In this document: positions 10,710-22,100 of the stretch, piece by piece
How positions within the stretch are numbered: the first letter of the stretch is position 1
How the letters are laid out: each line of letters opens with the position of its first letter
Assembly: GCF_000003815.2 (NCBI RefSeq)
Contig: NC_049980.1
Span: 28,261,273 to 28,325,272 of the forward strand
DNA from: Branchiostoma floridae
Taxonomy: Eukaryota > Chordata > Leptocardii > Amphioxiformes > Branchiostomatidae
Length of the DNA stretch: 64,000 bases
Direction: 5' to 3'
The notes under the pieces: model-generated
The model's input: the letters and a program-made list of their open reading frames with translations, nothing else
Told to the model about the DNA's origin: nothing
Database searches by the model: none
Program-made: the position numbers and the translations under genes

Positions 10710-12802
10710 GTAAGGGTAGTGTTATCTTCATCTACTTGGAAACTCTTTGTTTGATTAACGCGACATTTCTATGTCCAGAGATGTAGGTGTTCTGTATAAA
10801 GGGTATCGCGCAGGACTGCGTCATATCGCGTCAGGTATTCTTTAAGTGTGCGCAAACCAGCGTTAGATACCAGTAAACGGGGGAGAGAGGTCTACTTCTG
10901 GAAAAGATAGGAAGACAATGACGACAGATCAAGACCAAACTTACTGCCCCGAAAGCAGTTCTTTGATCCTTGTAAATATATCCGTGTTGTTTTTGTTCAC
11001 ATGTCAGCAAAGTATGCGTGATTGTAACATGTTGACCTGTTCAAATATTCATAATGACGTAATCACATTTTTTCAATCTTGTTCAAACTTGTAGCCAATG
11101 TAGCATCGTGGTCGATCGATGCTTCTCGTCCTACACTGACACGGACAACGTCCTTTATATTATAATGGTGGTCGTAACTAGGCCGAAATTTGCCTAAAAC
11201 AATTCATCAAGTGTCCCAGTACTTGTTTCTTGTAAGTGCACTGACGGCGTGATAATAGGCACAATGCCTTGACCTTAAGTGACTAGGGTCCCATTCCTAT
11301 CGGTCGGTGATAGACAAGCGACCAAACAGTGAAACAAAATCGGATTTTTGTTGGTGTGTCCCCTGATGTAGACGTAGATGTAGACGTATGGCACACATAG
11401 ACTGTAAAAATTCTTCTATTTTGAAATTCATTGAGCGACCTCAAATCCGTGGTCTTTGTGCGATCTCAGCCTGCAATGGAAAGAGGTGTGTGAAAAAATG
11501 TGTAAAATGGCTGTGTAAAATTGCTTACTCCTGTTTATTTCTGTTCCTCTCGCCTTAATTATTCTTAAAAGACCCACTTTTGATTAAGTTCTCTTCCCTG
11601 CCAAGGCCTCGATTATTTCCTTATTTCCTATATGTGACATGATTAGCAACGTTGCTTGAGTCAGCTTTACCAAATCCATAAATGCCCTTCTGAGAGAAAG
11701 AGGCACTGCTTGTTGGGCTGCTACATGCAGGTTTCTTTGAATGAAAATAAGGGCTTGAAGGTCTACAAATATTGCACGAGTCCAGTCGACTTTACCCCGT
11801 CCTTTCGACCACACCCTGGTGATTTCCCTAGTTGTCATGATTTGAGCAAGCGGACAATGGAATCTAGTAATCTAGTTGGACAACAATTACCAAGAAGAAG
11901 TAATCCTACTCTAGGTTAGACTGTTCACAAATGTAGACTTACAGGGCGTTGGAAAATATAAGTGCCTTCATTTCACCAATTGCAAATCCGCTTCAAATAA
12001 CTCAACTTCTCAAGCACAGGGCACTATTTACTCTGGGTTTGATTGTAAGCGGTAATATGTTTTGGTGCATCAAAATTCGTAGCCTAACCTAAAAAGTACT
12101 TGGGTAAAAAATCCAGACGCGTTTTATTCGGCCATAACTGTGGGGGTACAAGTTAGACTGGGGGAGGGTCTTAAACTGAAAACGCTTTAATATTGTCACC
12201 TGTTAAAATGAATGTAAACAAAAAAAGGTTTATAAAAGCCATCTGGGTTTTAAAGGGTGCAGAAAGCCTCAAATGAGAGTTGTGACTCAACATATTAAAG
12301 TAGAACTCTCTACGCCTAGGCGTGGCCGATAACGTTCTGAGTAAGTATTGTCTTATGAGATAAAGTGCCCCTAATAAAGCTGTAAAAAGATACGTTGCAG
12401 CCGGCCATTTGTACGTAATGTGTGTCTATTGGCTCTTTGGAGGAACCCTTTGTCCACCCAAGTGTCCTGTAAACACATCACCGACCCGTGTCTGTGCGTT
12501 ACATATGATGACACATTGCCCTGCCAACAACTACTGCCATTAGGTCTACAAATATTTGCGTCCGTTACGTTTGTTGACCGCCTTCTTTTGTAATGGCAGT
12601 TTGATACATAGCTAGTGTCATGGACGGACAAAATTGAGCGAGAAACGACAGGTAACGGGTGCCACTGTCAGAAAAGTGTCCAGTTGTGGCAGAAGCCAAC
12701 CACATGAGTATGGTGACGGTGAATAATTGACGGAGTTAGAAAGGAACTAAGTCTTATTTTATTGGTGAATGATGAAATTGCCTGCTAGTGTTATATAAAA
12801 TA

Positions 12803-12844
<42 letters not shown>

Positions 12845-13155
12845 ATATCTGTGTGTGCGCGCGCGCGCGTGCGTGTGAGTGCGTGCGTGTGTGTGCGTAT
12901 ATGTGTGTCTGTGTGTGCGCGCTCGCGTGTTTGTGTGAGTGTGTGTGTGTGTGTGAGTGAGTCTGTGTGTTAGTGTGTGTGTGAGTGTGTGTGTGTGTGT
13001 GTGAGTGTGTGTGTGTGTGAGTGTGTGTGTGTGTGTTAGTGTGTGTGTGTGTGTGTGTGAGTGTGTGTGTTAGTGTGTGTGTGTGCGCGCGCGCGTGTGT
13101 GCGTGCGCGCGTATGTGTGTGAGTGTGTGTGTGTGTGTGTGCGTGTGTGTGTGAG

Positions 13156-13191
<36 letters not shown>

Positions 13192-16100
13192 TGTGTGTGT
13201 GCGTGTGTGTGTGTGTATGCTGTATGTTCCTACGTGTGTGTTGACGATCGGAAAACGCATTACAACATATTTAGCCCCGCCTGACCTTGCCGATCAATGA
13301 CCATTTCAGCTGCCTGTAGTCAGACTGAGTTCGCATGCGCTGACGGAACGTGCATCGCTGTGGGCGCCAGGTGTAACGGTAGCGTGGAGTGCGCCGATGG
13401 TTCAGACGAGGAGGACTGCACTTACGGTACGTTCCTATCAACGCCCCCCCCCCATTCCACTTGGCGGCGCTTTGATCTAACATAAATTTGTGTAACTCTT
13501 GACTGTATTATTGGATACATGTAACGATGTGACAGAAAATTCAATAGAAGACACAAAGCGAGAAACGACCAACTTTGTTGATCCTTGTTGGAAAAGTTAA
13601 AATCTTATAAAACCGAATACATATTTCTAATAGTTATTCATAAAGTGGATTCAATTGCTTTGACCGAATTTGTAATGGAACCGGAGATATTGTAACCAGT
13701 TGTCGCGTTTGCTTGTTTGTAGTCGTGTGTGCCCGCAAATTGCCATTTTGTCAATGTTTCTGGGTTTTTGATTAAGACATTATCGCTTTGCTTTTAACTT
13801 ATTTACCATTCCAAAGACTGCGAAAAGGAGTTTCAATGCGGAAACGGCCTGTGCAAGCCGACCTCCTGGGTCTGTGATAGAGAGGACGACTGTGGTGACA
13901 ACACGGACGAAACAAACTGTAAGTATAAACAACAGTTGTACGTGAACAACAGTGGTATACATATATTGGTTCATAGAAAGGGCATACTAACATTATGTTA
14001 CAATTTTAAGACAATATATCCATGCACAAAATAAAGCGCTTACCAACAAGCTGTCGATCAGTCCTCTGATCCTTCTCAAGTTGAAATGATCCAGAGCCTA
14101 AGTCACACATACGGGACGGAAGTGTGACGTCAGCAAAGTGTCAAAGGTGCTTGGCAGTCGGTATCGGCCCCCGTCTATGTTGAGGGAAGGTTGGTGGGCT
14201 TATTTTGTGCACGGATAGAACGTTATGGTCTTAAAATTGTAACATAATGTTGACTACCGTCATAAATAAATAAATAAATAAATAAGATGAACTTACATTC
14301 AGGCATATTAACATTCTTACAGTCATAATCTATATGCTATCCTTGTCCTCCACAACCATGTATCAATATTTATCCTACTTAAGAATGAATTTCATTGTAT
14401 CGCAAACACAGTGTGCGTCATCATTGATGTATCCTTCTGTAGGCACCTGTTCCAGTGAGTTTCAGCGCGCATGCGGAGATGGATCCTGCTATCACGTGAT
14501 TCGCCACTGCGATGGCCGTCGCGACTGTAAGGATGGGTCAGACGAGGACAACTGCCCACCGGGTAAGCTGCCTGGGTGCACATTTTGTTTCTGCGTAAAG
14601 GCAACCATCATGATTCTTTTGGGTACCCATAGCCGGCCACAGAAACAGGACGGGGCTATCAGGGCGTTGACCATCATGTCTTTGACAGCTGTATATCAAG
14701 ATCTGATGCTGCATTAGTTGACCTCGATCTTTAGATTCAGATATATAGTCTCAACGTTGCGGTATAAGGGTATTCGTTCGAGTTGCCTTAGCATTATTGA
14801 CGTTGTCCCGAAAGAAGTAAAACCATATTAAGCAAGTATAAACGAAAACAGCACATGATTTAGAAATTGCATGTCTTTGCAAATTGCATGTATTGTAAAC
14901 CAAGAAGCAACCGTCGATAGAATTCATCATCATAATCATCACGGGTGGCTTGCCCGGACCAGGTCGACTCTTTCCCTCCAGACTGCTCTGTCCCCAAAAG
15001 CGTTCTTTGAATTAGGGCTCAGTGTAATTCTCCACAATCATAACGAATGTCGTACTGACACCTTTTACCTTCTTTCCTCCTCACACCAAAATATATTCCT
15101 TGTCCTTTGCCTCTAGCCTCCGGCTGTGGCCTGAGAAACATGACTCTTCCAAACGGCCAGTCGAGAATAGTCGGAGGAGACACGGCGAACCGCGGAGCCT
15201 GGCCGTGGCAGGTTAGTGAACATCGGGCTTGAAGTCATAAACTTTCTTTCCTTCACATACGCAACTTTTTCTTCTATAATCAGGGGTGCCTACGCATTCG
15301 TAGGAATTTCGAAGTGCAAATTTTATACACACACACAAACAAATGCGCGAAGCTCTGTGCGAGAAGTACGAATCTTATACAGTGGCTAAACGCTCTAAGT
15401 GTTCAGGAAGAGTCAGAATGAAGAGTTTGACTCGTTGCTCGCTTGTGGAAATCCTTATCTCTACTTTGGTGAGTTGTAAACAAAATACAGTTGAAGCTTC
15501 TCGTATTCAATTGTATCTGTTAATGTTCCAGGTGCAGCTGAAGAGAACGTATTCCAGCACACCATTCTGTGGGGGCACACTGGTGGCCCCGGAGTGGGTG
15601 GTGACGGCTGCGCACTGTTTGAATGAGGATCAGTAAGTGATATTCTGACTCTTTTCGGTACAATAGGAACCATTTGATTGCTCTTCTCGTTATAGGTCAT
15701 CAAATGTCAGGATAGTGCTACATTACTACTCCTGGATCTTTTCAACTGAGCTGGTCAATAGTCTAGAAAGAACCATAAAGTTCTCTATTCACGTTTTGTA
15801 TTGTCCAGTGATGATATGGAAATGATAACGCGACGATATGGAAAACATCGGGTCCATAAACTTAGCTCGAAAACAGAGTGAACAGCCTTACTGATGGCAA
15901 AATTCGTAACGATTGTTCAGCAACAACGTAACCTGTTAACAACGTGACAAGGATTTTAATCTGACACATACTCTTTTCTAGACCAAACGAGTGGCCAACA
16001 ATCCAAATCCTCATTGGTAAGCGTCACCTGGGGCATCCCGGAATCACAGATCCGGAGGCGATAGTGTCGTCTGTGCAGAAAGTGTACCTCCACGAAGGCT

Positions 16101-19100
16101 ACGATGACTATACGTCTGACAACGACATAGCTCTTGTGAGGCTAAACACAAGCATCGACCAGACAACAAATTTGATCAACTTCGCTTGTCTGGAAACCAA
16201 TGAGACAGCGAGATTCGACGAGAACTCGTACTGCTTCACAACTGGATGGGGCGACACTTCATCCGGTAGGTCATTGGTTAATTTCCCTCTTTTGATACCT
16301 TTTTTTACAATTCTGAAAAACAAAGCACACGTTAACACCTCCATTCTACTAGGACGGCAACTGTTCTATGACCGAGAAATTCTATGCTCAAAAAACATAA
16401 TATTGTATTAAGAAAATTGATTATTGTTATATTACGCTTTGTGTGTGTTCAGTCACAAATGCATTTTTTCCATGATATCACAGTAATGAATCCAATTAAG
16501 GTTGCAGCGACGTCGCAGCTCGATCGCCTTCTACTGGAATGGGACCTTAATAAGTACGCATGATAACTAAGTTCTCTAGCATCTTTCGTCCCGATTCGAG
16601 ATAACATACCATGCCTTACTCTCTGATGTTCTCTACCCCTGATCACCAGGTGGAACACAAGCGGAGCTGTTGCAGGAGCTGAAGGTGGCTCTGATCCCGA
16701 CGGCCGTCTGTAACCGGACCATCTCCAACCAGGGCGGCATGACGGACAACATGTTCTGTGCCGGCTACTGGGAGGGCGGGGGCGACTCCTGTCAGGGGGA
16801 CTCCGGGGGTCCGGTAGTCTGTGCAGGTAATACATCTTACTGTGTACAAGTAGGCAGATATATCCACGAATGCTTATACCGTAGAACCAATAGTGTAAAT
16901 GACATGCGGTACCCAATATGTTGACTTACTCATACATAGATATCCATATATGTCTGTTTAGTTGTGCTGTAAGTAGTTGTTATACATGTAGACCTTACGA
17001 AAGTCGCTGTACTTTTGTCATGTCAATAAAGATGTGCATATCTGCCTCATTATCATCTGACGTGTTCAACAACGGAAATGGAGCAAATTTTGAACTTACA
17101 TTGTATACTATCTACCAAGACCTTTTCATCTAGTCTTGGTTCAATTTCATATTAGTTTATTGTGATAAGGTATTACCGAACTACTCTTCTTATAGTTTAT
17201 AGAAGATGTAGCCTGGGAGCCATCTTAGTCCGTTTAGACTAACGTCACATTTACAAACCGGAGCCCGGCCGGGCTGTTTCTGGAAACGAGAAAAGAAATG
17301 TATACGTAAAAGAATTCACAAAATAATGCCCACAACTATTCTCTTAACGTCTTGTACATATTGATGCTTTTCGTTCCCTAGTCTGTGTAACGCAAACTCC
17401 GCTATCCGAAGCTTGTAGACTCCTCCCCGCGGCAGTATGACGGGCCTGAGAAGCGCGATTAAATCAGGCTATTCGTTCCCGAACGCTGCCCTGGAAATGT
17501 GACGTATGTATTACAGGGGTCCCCATACTAGCTCTACACAAACTTTTTGTAACACATTGTGGTGACAGTTAATCAACAGTCTGATTCTTAAAAAAAAAAA
17601 ACTACTGGATTACCCCATTTCAATGCAATATGAAATTAAAACGGATTCTGTACCATCCATTTACTACAGGAGAAGACGGCCGCTGGTATCTGATGGGCAT
17701 CACCAGCTGGGGGTACGGGTGTGCTAACAGGTACCAACCAGGAGTCTATGCCAAAGTCTCCAATTACATCGACTGGTTGGACAATAAATTATTAACTGGT
17801 GGTCAAGTCGGTAAGTTACATTCATATTTACCACATTTGTCTCTGCTTCAAACCAAGCTTGTGACTGTTAGTTTGCCTGTATCAGCCATGGTGAAAGGCT
17901 GTCACCAAAAGAGAGAATGGCATCCTTTTTAACCTAGAAGGTCGATCTTACTATACAGATATTTGCTCTCTGATTGGACCTCAAAACAAATACACAGATT
18001 CTATAGCTAAAAGCATACGATTCTTAACCATCGATTCATATTCGGGCGTTGTTACTTGGCAAGTCAACAGGTCATTACTTGAAAAGATCGAGAAAAAAAT
18101 CAAACAGAGCTGATATTGAGAAAACTTGATGTTACCTGCCATCTAGCTTGCTTGGAGAACATCACAGTCACCTGCGGAGACGGCAGCTGCTTCCCTGCAG
18201 GCTACAGGTGTGACGGGTACGAGGACTGCAGCGATGGGGCGGACGAGATCGGTTGCCGTGAGTGAAATACCTTATGTTTTTTTTTACATTTTCACAAAGA
18301 GAACAAGATAATTGAAGTCCTTACATCAAAGTCAATATGTAAGTGTTTCAATTAACGTGAACTTTCCCTTTGCATATTGCGGTTAAAAAAGGGACTGCAG
18401 TACAACATAAGTTGTGATATTCCAAAATCACAGACTTGTCCAATGTGTTTAGTCACAATGAAAGGTTGTTCCCAACATGAAGCTAGAACTAACATCTCCC
18501 TTACTGCTAATAAACGACGTCTGCCATGTCTTGGTCCCACTTTAGCCTCGCTTGGACCACCCTGTGCCCTGTACTGTAACAACAACACACAGTGCATCCC
18601 AGACCAGTGGGTGTGCGACTATTGGGCCGACTGTGATGACCTTTTAGATGAACAGGGCTGTGGTAAGCTGACCTCTTCATTTTGACTTGTAGAATATTTA
18701 GAAACGTGAACATGAACGGAGTTGCTCGACATGAATGATGGCAAAAACTGTAAAACTGTTTTAACAGTTTATACCCCCCTCTCCTTTCAGATTGCAACGA
18801 CACGTTCTCATGTGACAACGGTATCTGTGTCCTACCGGAGTACCGATGTGACGGGACCGACCACTGTGGAGATGGAAGTGATGAGAGCTACTGTGAGTCG
18901 CGACAAGTACCCTTTTTACTTGCCCGGGCCATAATAACACACAACTAGACGAGTTATCCTGAAAGACGAAGCAACGTGCTTTGCCCTTATAGAGTAGCTA
19001 AGATAACATGGGATACGCAAAAATGGGATAACTTACTCAAGCAACTGGACAAGATTTTGGAAACAGTCAGATGTTTCAGATAACATTCACTATCTTTCAT

Positions 19101-22100
19101 CATCGACACGTATCTTATATAATACCTGTATGCCTAGCCGTCGAGATATTATGGGATGCTAATGGAAATGGCAACTGATACTTCTTACTACAATAGCTTA
19201 TTCTGGAGTACAATTTAGATTGAGCAATTCTGATTCAATGTAATAAGTATGTATGCAACCTTTTTTGCTTCCTCTTCAGGCCCCTGTGATGATGGTTACT
19301 TCAGCTGTGACAGATGCATCCCATCGTGGTGGGTGTGCGACGGAGACGACGACTGCTCAGACGCTAGTGACGAGGCCAATTGTACCTATAGTAAGTATTG
19401 CACAAATAGCGCCATTATGTAATCTATATAAATACCATTGCTTGCTATAAAGTAATAATATATTATCATGGTATTGACATGTAGTGTTGCCTGCTTCTCT
19501 ATACGAAGGCTGAAAGTTTTCGGTTGATGTTCAAAATCGCCGTTGTTAAGATATGTGAATATATCACAATTTAGAACCATGACATAACATATTGCTGTAT
19601 CTTCGTGACAATAATTTACATTGACGCCCTAAAGACTTACTATGTCTCTCACCATTTGCTTAACTGAAAATTGATACAGAATTTTAAATTATTTCATATC
19701 ATCTCTCAGCATGCAAAAGTGAGTTTCAATGTGGAAACGGCCTGTGCAAGCCGACCTCCTGGGTCTGTGACGGAGAGGACGACTGTGGGGACAACACGGA
19801 CGAAGTAAACTGTAAGACCTCGTATATTTCTTGCCTTTAATCTGGGTACATGTAAATGATTTTCGCGGAATCTATCTGATACATGTACAATATGAAGGTT
19901 TACTTAAAAAGATGATTAGAGAAGCTAAAGTCGCGTCACCTGTAAGACACTCACTGTCGTTTTCAAATGAGCGTAAGGGTATTATCTAATTCAACATTCG
20001 ATAATATGTTGTGTTTTCATCGTCTTCATTTATTCTCAAATTAATCAAAACAGGCACCTGCTCCACGGAGTTCCAGCACACCTGTGGGGACGGAAGCTGT
20101 TATCACGTGATCCACAGATGTGACGGTCACCATGACTGCGAGGACTCGTCGGACGAAGATTCGTGTGTTGCAGGTATGCTACCGTTATTGTAGGCATCAT
20201 AAGCTTGAATAGCATCATGTATGCATTTTTCCTTAACCGTATAATCCTGTATTCCAAGTTGATCGATTACAATCAAAGTTGAAGTGCTATCTATGTGACA
20301 AACGTTGGTCGAAAAACTCCCTATGTATGTTTAAAAGTCTTGTATGCTTATTAGAGCCCACCACATGCGGACTCCGTAACATGACGATTGTGGAAACTGA
20401 CGCACAGGAGAGGATTGTTGGCGGGGACCCCGCCGAGCGCGGAGCCTGGCCTTGGCAGGTAGCTTTACAATCACAGACTGATATTGTTTACCTTTATCTT
20501 GTCTAAATCTTAATGGTATCACTTATCAATTAGCCAAGGCCGCCTCAATGTACTCCATTTGGCATGATGGTTTAAAGCTAATCCGTTGTTGACAGTTCCT
20601 AAAGAATGAAATGGCATAGTTCATTGTCAGATATGTATTCCTTAGAAAGGAACCATTCGATTTTCTCTTCTGGGTGTACGTTTGGTCTGACATGTAACTT
20701 ATCACTCTAACGTTATGTACAGGTCCAACTGAAGAGGATATACAGCAGCAGGCCGTTCTGCGGCGGCACCCTGGTGGCTCCAGACTGGGTGGTCACGGCT
20801 GCGCACTGTCTGGATGACGATACGTGAGTTTTTGCTTCAGTCATCCAAACACCCTCTCAGATATCTAAAGACTAAAGAATATCTAACCGCGGCAACTGTA
20901 CAAGAACGACGATTATCTCCAAGTTTTATCAGAAGCAATCTTCGAATATTATCTGGTTGCTGAGATTGAAATATCTTTTTATTAAATTCTGTGTACTGGA
21001 TGACTAACCTTTAATTCTATAAAGGTTCATCACGTCAAAACTTGTGAGTAACATATCGCATGGCGAAAACCATGACAATGGCTTGAGCTTGTAACGTATC
21101 AAGCCTATAGGAGCCGTATGTGGCCATGATATTTGTCATATATGGGTTTTTAGGTAACCTCTTTAGGCTTGGTAACACATAACTGAACGCTAGTAAAAAC
21201 ATCTCTTTAATCTTATCAACTTATTTACTATCCTTGCAGCCCTGAACTTTGGCAGTCCCTACAAGTGTTGATCGGGAAACACGCCATCACGCACTACCCG
21301 TGGGACAACGACACCGCCCAGGCCGTCACGTCAGGTGTGCGGAAGGTCTACCTGCATGAAGGGTACAACTCCACCACTCACGACAACGACATCGCGTTGG
21401 TAAAAAGTCAGGAGGAAGTCTAAGCTTCCTTCTTTATTTTCAATTCATGATCAAAGCCTTAACTTGTCATCATCATCATCATAATTTATCATCATTGCAT
21501 TTCTTATACCACTTGTAACCATACCGTTCTCTGTATAGTCAGTATAAGGTTTTGTTCAGTTGTTTGTGTTGGAAACATGTTTTGTACCATTTACTGTACA
21601 TAGAATCTCTAGTAGTATGTAGTCAGCACGCTGACTATTATTATTCTGGCGGTGCAAGGTGGTGCAGGTCAGAGGTCATCGTCTGACGGCCTAGTCTAGG
21701 GGTATTTGCTGAGCTCTGGGTAGGGGTGAAACAGGGGTCAAGTCGACCTTTTGACCCACCAAGGTAACTATGACACCCCCCATGTTGTAAGGCTCTACGA
21801 CGGTATACCTTACCTTTATCTTTATTTTATCTATTTTTTTGTTGAACCAAGGCTCAGGTCGACCTTCTTACCTACCGAGGAAATTCTTACACCCACCCCC
21901 TAACACCCCCACCCCCCTCTCGTGAGACATGCTCTTACTTGCCCTGGTGGTAAGGCTAAACGCCGGGAGGCCTTCCTTTTTTCTTTATTTATCTAGTTTT
22001 ATCGTATAGGTTAGTTTTACGTACGAACATATACCATCTATATGTACATGCAGTGAAACATTGCTTTGGAGTAACTATACGTGTTCCTCCGGAGTAAAAA

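Larger units (their letters stand above)
13310..14562 (+). other. Gene B LDLa1-3
   Basis: Exons 13310-13426, 13817-13918 and 14443-14562, one LDLa repeat each, all phase 1-1. Each shows six cysteines and the Asp/Glu cage (GSDEEDC, NTDETNC, GSDEDNC). LDLa2 and LDLa3 have clear second copies later in the same gene (LDLa8 and LDLa9). Confidence 0.9.

Noticed and set aside
12788-13300. ORFs rich in Cys-Val or His-Thr on both strands
   Set aside because: Translations of the GT/AC microsatellite.
16449-16916. 155-codon minus-strand ORF
   Set aside because: Antisense shadow of the Ser195 exon of gene B. No family motif and low-complexity Arg/Pro content.
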